64,000 nucleotides of DNA. Origin: Telmatospirillum sp. J64-1. GTDB taxonomy: Bacteria > Pseudomonadota > Alphaproteobacteria > Rhodospirillales > Magnetospirillaceae. Positions within the stretch are counted from its first letter, which is position 1, and the number at the start of each line of letters is the position of its first letter. The notes beneath the pieces were generated by a model. It saw only the letters and a program-made list of their open reading frames with translations. It had not been told where the DNA came from and did not search any database. Made by a program: the position numbers and the translations under genes. Shown one piece after another: positions 38,386 to 45,566 of this stretch. Location: contig NZ_SBHN01000013.1 in assembly GCF_006980715.1 (NCBI RefSeq), forward strand, positions 85,404 through 149,403, written 5' to 3'.

Positions 38386-39209
38386 CCCCCGTCCAGGCTG
38401 GCCGGCGAGATCGCCGCCTGTCCGTTATGCACCGGCGTGGCCGGCATGTCGGGGGCGCGCAGGCGGGCGGTGCGGTGGATCGAGGCGGCGGCGGCGCGCA
38501 GGGTGGACTCGTCCACGTCCCCGGCCAGCAGGAAGAGCAGCGGCCCGTCCTTCCAATAGGCGAGGCCCATGCCGTCGCGGCGTTCCAGGCGGGGCTTGGG
38601 CTGCTCGGCCGGGCGGGGCGTGGCGACGAAGAGGCGCAGCCGTTTTCCCTCGGTGCCCTGGGTGTCGCGATAGGTCAGCCGCACCACCGAGCGACCCTCG
38701 ACCGACATCAGATCCCCCCGCTCCAGGGCGAATCCCTCCGCCGTCAGGTCGGGCTGGCGCAGATTGAGGGCGATACTGTTGGACAGCCAGTCCACCGGCG
38801 GCAGGGTGCCGACCAGGGTCGGGGCGGCAAGCTCGTCTTCCGTCTCCAGATGCGGCAGGAAGGCCTCGATGGCCATGCCGGGATCGTCGCTTTCGTTTCC
38901 CAGCATCCAGCCGGTGAATCCCGAAAGCAGAAGCAGGGCCAGCACGGCGGCGGCGGCGGCAAGGCGCGGCGGCGCGGCGCGGGGGCGTTCCTCCAGCACC
39001 GCCATCAGGCGGGCGGGAACGGGTTCGTCGGCGACGGCGGCAAAGCGCTGCCGGATGGCGGCATTCTGGGCGCGGTAATCGGCGACGCGGCGGGCGGCGT
39101 CCGGGTTCCGGGCCAGGAAGTCCTCCACCTCGCTCCGGCGGGCGGGGTCGAGCAGGCCGTCCACGTAATGCATCAGGTCCGTTTCGCCGACGGGGTGCGA
39201 TGCCGTCAT
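38382..39209 (-). CDS. transmembrane anti-sigma factor
   Basis: The 275-residue protein has a cytoplasmic N-terminal sigma-binding helix region (residues 8-60, with DLMHYVDGLLDPARRSEVEDFL), one transmembrane helix at about 83-105, and a periplasmic part to the end. No zinc HxxxCxxC is present. The start overlaps the ECF sigma stop by four bases (ATGA), which fixes the pairing. It should hold the sigma factor at the inner membrane until an envelope signal triggers release. Confidence 0.9.
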   Translation of the reverse strand: MTASHPVGETDLMHYVDGLLDPARRSEVEDFLARNPDAARRVADYRAQNAAIRQRFAAVADEPVPARLMAVLEERPRAAPPRLAAAAAVLALLLLSGFTGWMLGNESDDPGMAIEAFLPHLETEDELAAPTLVGTLPPVDWLSNSIALNLRQPDLTAEGFALERGDLMSVEGRSVVRLTYRDTQGTEGKRLRLFVATPRPAEQPKPRLERRDGMGLAYWKDGPLLFLLAGDVDESTLRAAAASIHRTARLRAPDMPATPVHNGQAAISPASLDGG

Positions 39210-39697
39210 TTCACCCTCCTCAACCTTGTGGTGACGCCGATCCAGGAACGGCGCAGGCTTTCCCGCCCCCGCGACAGGCGCGAGCGCACGGTGCCGACCT
39301 CGATTCCCAGCACCAGCGCCGCCTCGTCATAACTCATGCCCTCCAGGGCGACCAGCAGCAGGACCTCGCGCTGGGAGGCGGGCAGGGCGGCCATGGCTTC
39401 GGCCACGTCGTGGCATTCGATCCGCTTTTCCTGGGCCGGGGCGGTGGCCCATTCGTATTCGTCCGCGTCCACTTCCCGGCGCCGGCTGCGCAGGGCGTCC
39501 ACATGGCAGCGGTAGAGGATGCGGAACAGCCAATGGCGCACGCTGCCCTGGCGCCGCCATTGCTGGCGCTTGCGCAAGGCTTTCTCCAGGCAGTCCTGCA
39601 CGATGTCGTCCGCCCGGTCGGCATCTCCCACCAGCGCGCGGGCGTAGCGCCGCAGATGGGGAATCTCGCGGGCCATCAGCAGTTTCAGGTCGTCCAT
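39206..39697 (-). CDS. ECF RNA polymerase sigma factor
   Basis: The 163-residue protein has a sigma-70 region 2 (residues 8-75, DADRADDIVQDCLEKAL and WLFRILY) and region 4 (105-155, LPASQREVLLLVALEGMSYDEAALVLG). The ATG at 39697 follows GAGGAAAG; the open frame further upstream belongs to antisense noise. It is the first gene of sigma-antisigma-GIY-YIG. A GGAAC/CGTC promoter lies directly upstream, so it probably drives its own operon. Confidence 0.93.
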   Translation of the reverse strand: MDDLKLLMAREIPHLRRYARALVGDADRADDIVQDCLEKALRKRQQWRRQGSVRHWLFRILYRCHVDALRSRRREVDADEYEWATAPAQEKRIECHDVAEAMAALPASQREVLLLVALEGMSYDEAALVLGIEVGTVRSRLSRGRESLRRSWIGVTTRLRRVK

Positions 39698-39729
39698 GGG
39701 CTTTCCTCGCCGTCGCTTCTCCTCGAAAG

Positions 39730-39755
39730 ACGGGGCGTCCGCTGCGAAAGTTCCA
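39730..39755 (-). promoter_or_regulatory. ECF-type promoter of the sigma/anti-sigma operon
   Basis: On the minus strand GGAAC (complement of 39751-39755) is followed after 17 bases by CGTC (complement of 39730-39733), 33 bases before the sigma start codon. This is the classic ECF -35/-10 arrangement and predicts autoregulation. Confidence 0.7.
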
Positions 39756-39774
39756 TTTTTTTGGGAACTTTCGG
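39746..39774. repeat. inverted repeat formed by back-to-back -35 elements
   Basis: CGAAAGTTCC and GGAACTTTCG are perfect 10-base arms around a T-rich 9-base loop. Each arm contains the GGAACTTT -35 box of one of the two divergent ECF promoters. Confidence 0.8.
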
Positions 39775-39789
39775 CCTGCCCCACCCGTC
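39765..39789 (+). promoter_or_regulatory. ECF-type promoter of the DUF4168 gene
   Basis: GGAAC (39765-39769) and CGTC (39786-39789) are 16 bases apart, 51 bases before the start codon. With the mirror-image promoter on the other strand it makes this gene a likely target of the adjacent sigma factor. Confidence 0.7.
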
Positions 39790-39839
39790 GAATGGGGGAG
39801 TGCGCGCTCACCCCCCTGAATTTCTCCAGAGGAGACTCC

Positions 39840-40217
39840 ATGTTCAATCGTCTTTGCACTGCTGTCGCCGCCTTTGCCGTTGTCGCCCTGGCCTGGACAC
39901 CCCAGGTGATGGCGCAGCAGGACCCGGCGCCGCAGCAGCAGACGGCGCCGCAGGCCCAGCATGACTTCGATGACGCTAAGCTGGTGCAATTCGCCTCGGC
40001 CGCCGACGACATGGCGGGTGTCGCACAGGAATATGAAACGCGGCTGCAAAATGCCACATCCGAAGAAGAGGGTATGCGCCTGCGGGAGGAAGCGAATGCC
40101 GAGATGATGGGCATCTTGCAGGAGAACGGGTTGAGCGTCGAGGAGTATAACCAGATCCTGACCGCAGCTTTGAGCGATCCGGCCTTGCATGCCCGTATTA
40201 TCGAACTGGCGGAATGA
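39840..40217 (+). CDS. exported DUF4168 family protein
   Basis: The 125-residue protein has a signal peptide (residues 1-25, cut after VMA), a Gln/Pro-rich linker, then a small helical domain with FASAADDMAGVAQEYETRL and a C-terminal ILTAALSDPALHARI. This matches DUF4168 proteins. ATG 39840 follows AGAGGAGAC. The promoter suggests it is induced by the ECF system, so a periplasmic stress or sensor-feedback role is a reasonable guess, though unproven. Confidence 0.85.
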   Translation: MFNRLCTAVAAFAVVALAWTPQVMAQQDPAPQQQTAPQAQHDFDDAKLVQFASAADDMAGVAQEYETRLQNATSEEEGMRLREEANAEMMGILQENGLSVEEYNQILTAALSDPALHARIIELAE

Positions 40218-40281
40218 GGTTCCGGGACGGCGGGTGCATCCCTGCCGTCCCATACCCGCCCGGGAGAATATGGAGGACTGA

Positions 40282-41331
40282 ATGAGAACATTGCCCCTTC
40301 TCGCCGGTGTCGGCGTGATCGGTGCCGGTCTCATCGGCTTGGCAGCCTTGACGCTTACCGGCAATGATGACGGCGATACCGCTATGCCGGCCTTTCCGGC
40401 CTTGGCCCAGCACCAGGACGCCGTCACCGCCATCGTGCTGGGGGACGAGGGGCAGACCCTGCGCCTGACGCGCGAGAATGGCTGGCGCCTGGCGGACAAG
40501 GCGGGCTATCCGGTCGAGAACGAAAAGGTCGAGGGGCTGCTTGCCGCCCTGGCCCAGAGCCGCCTGTCGGAGACGCCCCTGCAGGCATCCGGCAGCCAGA
40601 CCAGCCAGCGCGTCCGGCTGGAGACGGAACAGGGCGAGGCCCTGGCCGATTTCCGCATCATCGGCTGGGGCGGCGTCGCCGGGCAGATCGAGCCGGTGAC
40701 CGCCATCTCCCATGCCGATGGCGGCGTAAGCACCATCACCGGCCGCCTGATGGCCGGAAACCAGGCCGAGGATTGGGCGGAACCCCATGTGGTGGACATC
40801 TCGCGCTGGCGGATCGCCCAGGCCGTGACGGCGGGCGATCCGCCCGTGGAGGTCGTCCAGCGCCCGGATGGCAGCGGCTTCAACCTTCAGCCGGAAAGCT
40901 CGGCGGTCGAGGGCGAATGGATCACCCAGACCATCGCCGGGGCGTTGGAACGCATCTATTTCAGCGATGCGCTGCCCTTGGAAGCGGGCGCGGGAATGGA
41001 GGAACTGGGCGAGGCGCGCTACACCACTCTGGACGGCCTGCGCATCACGGCCCGCCTTCTGCGCGACAACGAAAAGCAGGTATGGGTCCATCTGGAGCCC
41101 CAGCCCTCCCCGCCGATCAACCAGGACAGGGAAAGCATGTCCCTGATGGCCCAGGCGCAGGTCAAGTCGCCAGAGGATGTGGAGCGCGAGATCGCCCAGG
41201 TGCGGGATCGCAGCGCCGGGCGGTTGCTGCGTGTCTCGGACGTGACGGCCATGGTGATGACCGTGACGCCGGGTTCGCTCGACCGCCTGAGCCAGCCCAC
41301 CGAGCGTCAGACCAGCGAAGAGGGGCCATAG
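40282..41331 (+). CDS. DUF4340 domain protein with N-terminal membrane anchor
   Basis: The 349-residue protein has a hydrophobic N-terminal segment (residues 4-25) that is a signal anchor, then a DUF4340 beta domain with GWRLADKAGYPVENEKVEGLLAALAQSRLSE. DUF4340 proteins usually accompany an ABC transporter of the gliding/GldG type, but no ABC genes are here. ATG 40282 follows GGAGGACTGA. It lies 64 bases after the DUF4168 gene and may share its transcript. It converges with the last gene of the luxI operon. Confidence 0.84.
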   Translation: MRTLPLLAGVGVIGAGLIGLAALTLTGNDDGDTAMPAFPALAQHQDAVTAIVLGDEGQTLRLTRENGWRLADKAGYPVENEKVEGLLAALAQSRLSETPLQASGSQTSQRVRLETEQGEALADFRIIGWGGVAGQIEPVTAISHADGGVSTITGRLMAGNQAEDWAEPHVVDISRWRIAQAVTAGDPPVEVVQRPDGSGFNLQPESSAVEGEWITQTIAGALERIYFSDALPLEAGAGMEELGEARYTTLDGLRITARLLRDNEKQVWVHLEPQPSPPINQDRESMSLMAQAQVKSPEDVEREIAQVRDRSAGRLLRVSDVTAMVMTVTPGSLDRLSQPTERQTSEEGP

Positions 41332-41361
41332 GGCGAAAGAGACCGTCCGCGCTCTTCCGCC
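41331..41361. terminator. imperfect hairpin between convergent genes
   Basis: GGGCG..AGAG and CTCT..CGCCC pair with two mismatches between the DUF4340 stop and the end of the luxI operon. No T-run follows, so a terminator role is weakly supported. Confidence 0.3.
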
Positions 41362-41379
41362 CCAAGGCACCTGTTCGCA

Positions 41380-42012
41380 TCAAGCGGCGGCGCGCTTCGC
41401 TTCGGCGGCGTCGGGCTGCGGCTTGCCGGGGAAAGGGGTGGGGGTGGCGGTGTCGAGCCAGTTGAGGTCGCCCCGGCCCAGGCCGTCGCGGGCGAGTTCG
41501 GCATTGGGCGTCAGGCCCAGCTTGACCACCACCAGCAATTCCGCCATGCGGCGCAGGCGCTGGCGGGCCAGCGGGGGCAGCATCGAGGCCTCCAGCCGGG
41601 TATCCAGGCGGCCCATGATCGGCTGGGCGTGGGTCTGCTTCGGATCGTGGGCCATGCGGTGCAGGCTGCCGGCGATGGCGATGGCATTGGCGCGGGCGAT
41701 ATGGATGGCTTCGCCCAGTTCCAGCCCATGCAGGGCATGATGGACGGAATGGGCGACGGTCCAGGGCTCACCGGTCCAGCCCAGTTCGCGCAGCATGTCC
41801 TTGGCCTTGGCCACGGCCTTGCCGGCGGTCGCCGCCTCCAGGGTCATGTCGGTGCCGCGCGGCAGGAAGCCGTCATCCTCGACATTGGCCAGCAGGTCGT
41901 CGCCGGTCATCATGAACCAGACGATACGGCCGGTCGGAGCGATCAGGAAGGCGGCGGTGCCGCCTTGCGTATCCAGGGACAGCAGATTCAAGTCAAAGAT
42001 CTTGGCGCTCAT
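41380..42012 (-). CDS. unknown protein, fourth gene of the luxI operon
   Basis: The 210-residue protein has no recognised domain, signal or membrane helix. It starts MSAKIFDLNLLSLDTQGG, then a predicted beta segment (TAAFLIAPTGRIVWFMM), a helical middle with histidines (VAHSVHHALHGLELGEAIHIAR), another helical block (LPPLARQRLRRMAELLVVVKLG) and a Pro/Ala-rich tail. The ATG at 42012 follows TAGGAGTAAAGC and overlaps the stop of the 81-residue gene (ATGA). Translational coupling to luxI implies a part in quorum signalling. I do not recognise it. Confidence 0.8.
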   Translation of the reverse strand: MSAKIFDLNLLSLDTQGGTAAFLIAPTGRIVWFMMTGDDLLANVEDDGFLPRGTDMTLEAATAGKAVAKAKDMLRELGWTGEPWTVAHSVHHALHGLELGEAIHIARANAIAIAGSLHRMAHDPKQTHAQPIMGRLDTRLEASMLPPLARQRLRRMAELLVVVKLGLTPNAELARDGLGRGDLNWLDTATPTPFPGKPQPDAAEAKRAAA

Positions 42013-42254
42013 TGCTTTACTCCTACGGTCAAAGGAAAGGCGACGACATTGCACGCCAGGGATTCGTTCTGGTTTGAAATGTGCGGCTTGGCCGGAAGGG
42101 GGACCGGAGGTACTTCCCGCTGGGCAGCCTCCAATGCCTCCTGGCTGGCGACGGCGATCACATGAGCGAGGAGGGGCTGGTCAAGGGCCAGCGCCTCTTC
42201 CCGCAATTGTTCGAGGCATTGATGCATGGCAAGCAGGGAAGATGATGCGGACAT
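42009..42254 (-). CDS. unknown 81-residue protein, third gene of the luxI operon
   Basis: This small soluble-looking protein has a helical first half (residues 5-45) with LREEALALDQPLLAHVI, and a Pro-rich second half (PPVPLPAKP). The L-x-x-E-A-x7-L-A-x-x-I pattern also occurs in the 77-residue product upstream, four bases away. The stop overlaps the next start by ATGA. No known family was recognised. Real coding is supported by packing and coupling more than by composition. Confidence 0.7.
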   Translation of the reverse strand: MSASSSLLAMHQCLEQLREEALALDQPLLAHVIAVASQEALEAAQREVPPVPLPAKPHISNQNESLACNVVAFPLTVGVKQ

Positions 42255-42258
42255 CGCG

Positions 42259-42492
42259 TTACGCGCTCCTGTTGATCCACTTCGACGTGACGCGGATCGT
42301 TCCTCCGATACTGTCTGCGACGTCGCCCATGCCGGCCCGTTTGGCTTCCTGCCACAGGAACAGCAGCGCCTCGCAGATATTCGACGCGGTAACGGCGGGG
42401 GATTCCTCTTCGCCCTGAGAAGGCCCGCTTTCCTCGCGGGAAGGATGCGGCGGGTCCACCTCGGCCCGCCGCAGGCTGTTGTTTCGCTTCAT
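42259..42492 (-). CDS. unknown 77-residue protein, second gene of the luxI operon
   Basis: The ATG at 42492 overlaps the luxI stop by four bases. The first 35 residues are polar and look disordered (basic, then Ser/Glu-rich). Residues 37-70 form a predicted helix pair with LWQEAKRAGMGDVADSI, matching a motif in the next gene's product. A longer in-frame open region upstream lies inside luxI in another frame and is not used. It is an unrecognised small cytoplasmic protein. Confidence 0.7.
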   Translation of the reverse strand: MKRNNSLRRAEVDPPHPSREESGPSQGEEESPAVTASNICEALLFLWQEAKRAGMGDVADSIGGTIRVTSKWINRSA

Positions 42493-43139
42493 GCTGCCAC
42501 CCGCTGGGGCAGCGGCTGGGGTTGGCCGATCAGGTCGAGGACCGGGCCTTCGACGCCCTTGCGGCGGCGCACTTCGGCCAGGGATGCGGCCGTCACGTTG
42601 ATCTTCACCGCCTGGACGCGCCAGGTGTCGCCGACCGTCTTGGGGCTGCCGATCAGGTCCACGTCCAGTCCGGCGCCGATCATGGCGCGGCGGACGATGC
42701 CCGCGGGCATGATGCCGATATACCAGTCGATGCCGCGCGCCATGCCGAATTCCAGCACGCCGCACAGCAGTTCGCCGAAATAGCGGTCGCGCAGCTTGGG
42801 CTCGAGCCGGTCGTCCACGCCGATGCGGCTGCCCTCCCAGACATTCGGGCTCGACGGCAGTTCGTTCAGCTCCTCCACCAGGTCGGGCCACAATTCCTTG
42901 ATCATGTAATTGGTGGTGGTGGGGATCAGCCGGTTGATGGCACGCACGATGCCCTGTTCGTCGCGGCGCACCACATAGGTGGCGGCGGGCGTGTCGAACT
43001 GGTCGTATTCCATGCCGTTATAGGCCGGCACCTGGTAATTCTGGCGTTCGATGAAGATGCGATGCCGCAGGCGGTGCTGGCCAGCCAGGGCGTCGCCGAA
43101 ACAATGCGCGTTTTCCCACGAGAAGGCTTCGACGGTCAT
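42489..43139 (-). CDS. LuxI-type acyl-homoserine-lactone synthase
   Basis: LuxI enzymes make an AHL signal from SAM and an acyl donor. The 216-residue protein keeps Arg25, Phe29, Asp46 and Asp49 (MEYDQFD), Arg70 (NRLIPTTT) and the Glu102/Arg105 pair in VWEGSRIGVDD. The usual Trp35 is Tyr here. The start at 43139 follows AGAGGAG. It heads a four-gene leftward unit with ATGA overlaps at the first and third junctions. No luxR is adjacent; the only one in the window is 10 kb away. Acyl specificity cannot be read from sequence. Confidence 0.92.
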   Translation of the reverse strand: MTVEAFSWENAHCFGDALAGQHRLRHRIFIERQNYQVPAYNGMEYDQFDTPAATYVVRRDEQGIVRAINRLIPTTTNYMIKELWPDLVEELNELPSSPNVWEGSRIGVDDRLEPKLRDRYFGELLCGVLEFGMARGIDWYIGIMPAGIVRRAMIGAGLDVDLIGSPKTVGDTWRVQAVKINVTAASLAEVRRRKGVEGPVLDLIGQPQPLPQRVAA

Positions 43140-43147
43140 CTTTCTTC

Positions 43148-43171
43148 TCCTCTGAACTAGTGCTCAGAGGA
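43148..43171 (-). promoter_or_regulatory. luxI leader hairpin over the ribosome binding site
   Basis: TCCTCTGA and TCAGAGGA are perfect 8-base arms around 8 bases, nine bases before the luxI ATG. On the mRNA the second arm contains most of the AGAGGAG ribosome site, so folding would hide it. As DNA it could instead be a regulator operator. Confidence 0.5.
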
Positions 43172-43188
43172 AAGCGGTTTCCCGCTTT
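43171..43188. promoter_or_regulatory. 18-bp palindrome upstream of luxI
   Basis: AAAGCGG and CCGCTTT are perfect 7-base arms around 4 bases, abutting the leader hairpin. Size and place suit a LuxR-type operator, but it does not match a known lux box. A TATAAA sequence overlaps its outer edge on the minus strand. Confidence 0.4.
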
Positions 43189-43359
43189 ATAAACATCCTA
43201 GCGACTCTGAGAGGTTTTTGGACGCCAGGGCCGGAAACCGCCTGTTTCCGCCCGGAAAATCCGCTCCGGACGGCCTCCGGGCACCGAGTTTCTTGACGGA
43301 GGATAGCCCTAGGCCATATGTGAACGGATCCGAACTGCGCATAAGGACATATCTGCGCC

Positions 43360-43881
43360 ATGGCTCTGTTGCCCATTCTCACTGCCCCGGATCCCCGGCT
43401 GAAGCAGGTGTCCAAGCCGGTGGAGAAGGTCGATGACGATCTGCGCCGCCTGATGGACGACATGCTGGAAACCATGTATGCCGCGCCAGGCATCGGACTG
43501 GCGGCGGTACAGGTGGGCGTGCACAAGCGGGTGCTGGTGCTCGATATCGGCGAAGAGGGCAACCGCCAGCCGGTGCGGATGGCCAATCCGGAGATCATCT
43601 GGGTGTCCGACGACGATGCCCCCTACGAGGAAGGCTGCCTGTCGGTGCCCGAGCATTACGCCGAGGTGGTGCGTCCGCGTGCCATCCGCGTGCGCTACAT
43701 CGACCACGAGAACGAGATCCGCGAACTGGAGGCCGACGGCCTGCTGGCGGTGGTGATCCAGCACGAGATGGACCATCTGGACGGCATCCTGTTCCTCGAC
43801 CACCTGTCGGCGCTGAAGCGCAACATGATCCTGCGCAAGCTGACCAAGGCCAAGCGCCATCAGGTCACCGTGGCTCGGTAG
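43360..43881 (+). CDS. def: peptide deformylase
   Basis: Def removes the formyl group from nascent N-termini. The 173-residue metalloenzyme has all three motifs: [18 protein letters not shown] (metal Cys) and QHEMDHLDG (two His ligands and catalytic Glu). It begins the def-fmt-truA unit, five bases before fmt. It is divergent from luxI across a 220-bp gap. Confidence 0.96.
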   Translation: MALLPILTAPDPRLKQVSKPVEKVDDDLRRLMDDMLETMYAAPGIGLAAVQVGVHKRVLVLDIGEEGNRQPVRMANPEIIWVSDDDAPYEEGCLSVPEHYAEVVRPRAIRVRYIDHENEIRELEADGLLAVVIQHEMDHLDGILFLDHLSALKRNMILRKLTKAKRHQVTVAR

Positions 43882-43886
43882 ACTTC

Positions 43887-44822
43887 ATGCGCCTGGTCTT
43901 CATGGGGACGCCGGATTTCTCGGTGTCCATCCTTGCCGCCCTGCTGGATGCCGGGCACGAGGTCGCCTGCGTCTATTCCCAGCCGCCGCGCCCGGCGGGA
44001 CGGGGTCACAAGGAGCGCCCGACGCCCGTCCATGCCTTCGCCGAAGCGCGCGGCATCGAGGTGCGCACGCCCAAATCCCTGCGCTCGGAAGAGGAACAGC
44101 GGCTTTTCGCCGCGATCGGCGCCGATGCGGCGGTGGTGGCGGCCTACGGCCTGATCCTGCCCAAGCCGATCCTTGATGCGCCGCGCCTGGGCTGCCTCAA
44201 CGTCCATGCCTCGCTGCTGCCGCGCTGGCGCGGCGCGGCGCCGATCCAGCGCGCCATCATGGCGGGCGATGAGGAGACCGGCTGCACCATCATGCAGATG
44301 GATGTCGGGCTCGATACCGGCGACATGCTGCTCAAGGAAAGCCTGCCGATCACCGACGAGACCACGGCCGCGGAACTGCACGACGCCCTGGCCGCCCAAG
44401 GCGCCCGGCTGATCGTGGAGGCCCTGGACCGGCTGGCCCGGAACGCCTTGCCGCCCGAGACGCAGCCGGAAGAGGGCGTGAGCTACGCCGCCAAGATCGA
44501 CAAGGCCGAGGCCCGCATCGACTGGTCCCGGCCCGCGCGCCTGCTGGCGCGCCATATCAACGGCCTGTCACCTTTCCCCGGCGCCTGGTTCGAGTATCAG
44601 GGCGAGCGCTTCAAGGTGCTGCGCGCCATCCCCGAAGCGGGCGGCGGGACGCCCGGCACGGTACTGGACGACAAGCTGCTGGTGGCGGCGGGCGAGGGGG
44701 CCGTGCGGTTGCTGCAGATCCAGCGGGCCGGCGGCAAGCCCCTGGATGCCGAGACCTTCCTGCGCGGCTTTCCTCTTGCCGAAGGGACCTCCTTGGCCTC
44801 GTCATGCCCCGCTACAAACTGA
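43887..44822 (+). CDS. fmt: methionyl-tRNA formyltransferase
   Basis: Fmt formylates initiator Met-tRNA with 10-formyl-THF. The 311-residue protein has [14 protein letters not shown] at the N-terminus, the catalytic [19 protein letters not shown] block (Asn, His) and the Asp in [15 protein letters not shown]-terminal OB-like domain is present. The 3' end overlaps truA by 19 bases. Confidence 0.96.
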   Translation: MRLVFMGTPDFSVSILAALLDAGHEVACVYSQPPRPAGRGHKERPTPVHAFAEARGIEVRTPKSLRSEEEQRLFAAIGADAAVVAAYGLILPKPILDAPRLGCLNVHASLLPRWRGAAPIQRAIMAGDEETGCTIMQMDVGLDTGDMLLKESLPITDETTAAELHDALAAQGARLIVEALDRLARNALPPETQPEEGVSYAAKIDKAEARIDWSRPARLLARHINGLSPFPGAWFEYQGERFKVLRAIPEAGGGTPGTVLDDKLLVAAGEGAVRLLQIQRAGGKPLDAETFLRGFPLAEGTSLASSCPATN

Positions 44823-45562
44823 CGTTGGAATATGACGGCACCGACCTGGTGGGGTGGCAGCGCCAGGACAGCGGGCCGTCGGTTCAGCAGCATCTCGAAG
44901 AGGCGGTGTTCCGCTTCTGCGGCGAGGAAGTGCGCGCCCATGCCGCCGGGCGCACCGATGCCGGTGTCCATGCCCTGGGGCAGGTCGCCCATGTCGAGCT
45001 GTCGCGCGACTATCCGACCGACCGCATACGGGATGCCATCAACTTCTACCTGAAGCCTGCCCCGGTGGCGGTGCTGGAGGCCGAACGGGTGCCGGACGAC
45101 TTCCACGCCCGCTTTTCGGCGGTGGGGCGGTCCTATCTCTACCGCATCGTCAACCGCCGGGCGCGCCTGGTGATCGGCGCGGGCTATGCCTGGTGGATCC
45201 CCAAGCCGCTGAATGCCGAGGCCATGCACGAAGCCGCGCAGCATCTGGTGGGGCATTACGATTTCAGCACCTTCCGCGCCGCCGAATGCCAGGGCAATAC
45301 GCCCTTCAAGACGCTCGACCGGCTGGACGTGGAGCGGCAAGGGGATGAAATCCTGATCCGCGCCGCCGCCCGTTCCTTCCTGCATCATCAGGTGCGCAAC
45401 ATGGTCGGCACGCTGAAGCTGGTCGGCGAGGGCAAATGGACGGTGGCCGATTTCATCAAGGCCCGGGATGCCTGCGACCGCCGCGCCGGGGGACAGACCG
45501 CGCCCGCCTGCGGCCTGTATTTCACCGGAGTGGTCTACCCGCCCTTCCTGGAAGACGCCTGA
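44804..45562 (+). CDS. truA: tRNA pseudouridine(38-40) synthase
   Basis: TruA converts uridines 38-40 of the tRNA anticodon arm to pseudouridine. The 252-residue protein has the catalytic Asp in [14 protein letters not shown], the N-terminal [12 protein letters not shown] and [13 protein letters not shown] near the C-terminus. The ATG lies inside fmt. It converges with the DUF2336 gene, four bases away. Confidence 0.96.
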   Translation: MPRYKLTLEYDGTDLVGWQRQDSGPSVQQHLEEAVFRFCGEEVRAHAAGRTDAGVHALGQVAHVELSRDYPTDRIRDAINFYLKPAPVAVLEAERVPDDFHARFSAVGRSYLYRIVNRRARLVIGAGYAWWIPKPLNAEAMHEAAQHLVGHYDFSTFRAAECQGNTPFKTLDRLDVERQGDEILIRAAARSFLHHQVRNMVGTLKLVGEGKWTVADFIKARDACDRRAGGQTAPACGLYFTGVVYPPFLEDA

Positions 45563-45566
45563 AGGC

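Noticed and set aside
39206..40291. A longer, 361-residue form of the ECF sigma factor
   Set aside because: The extension crosses the divergent promoter and the DUF4168 gene; the ATG at 39697 has a ribosome site and the expected sigma length.
42259..42891. A 210-residue open frame overlapping luxI in another frame
   Set aside because: Only its last 77 codons lie outside luxI, and these start with an ATG coupled to the luxI stop. The upstream part is a shadow of luxI.
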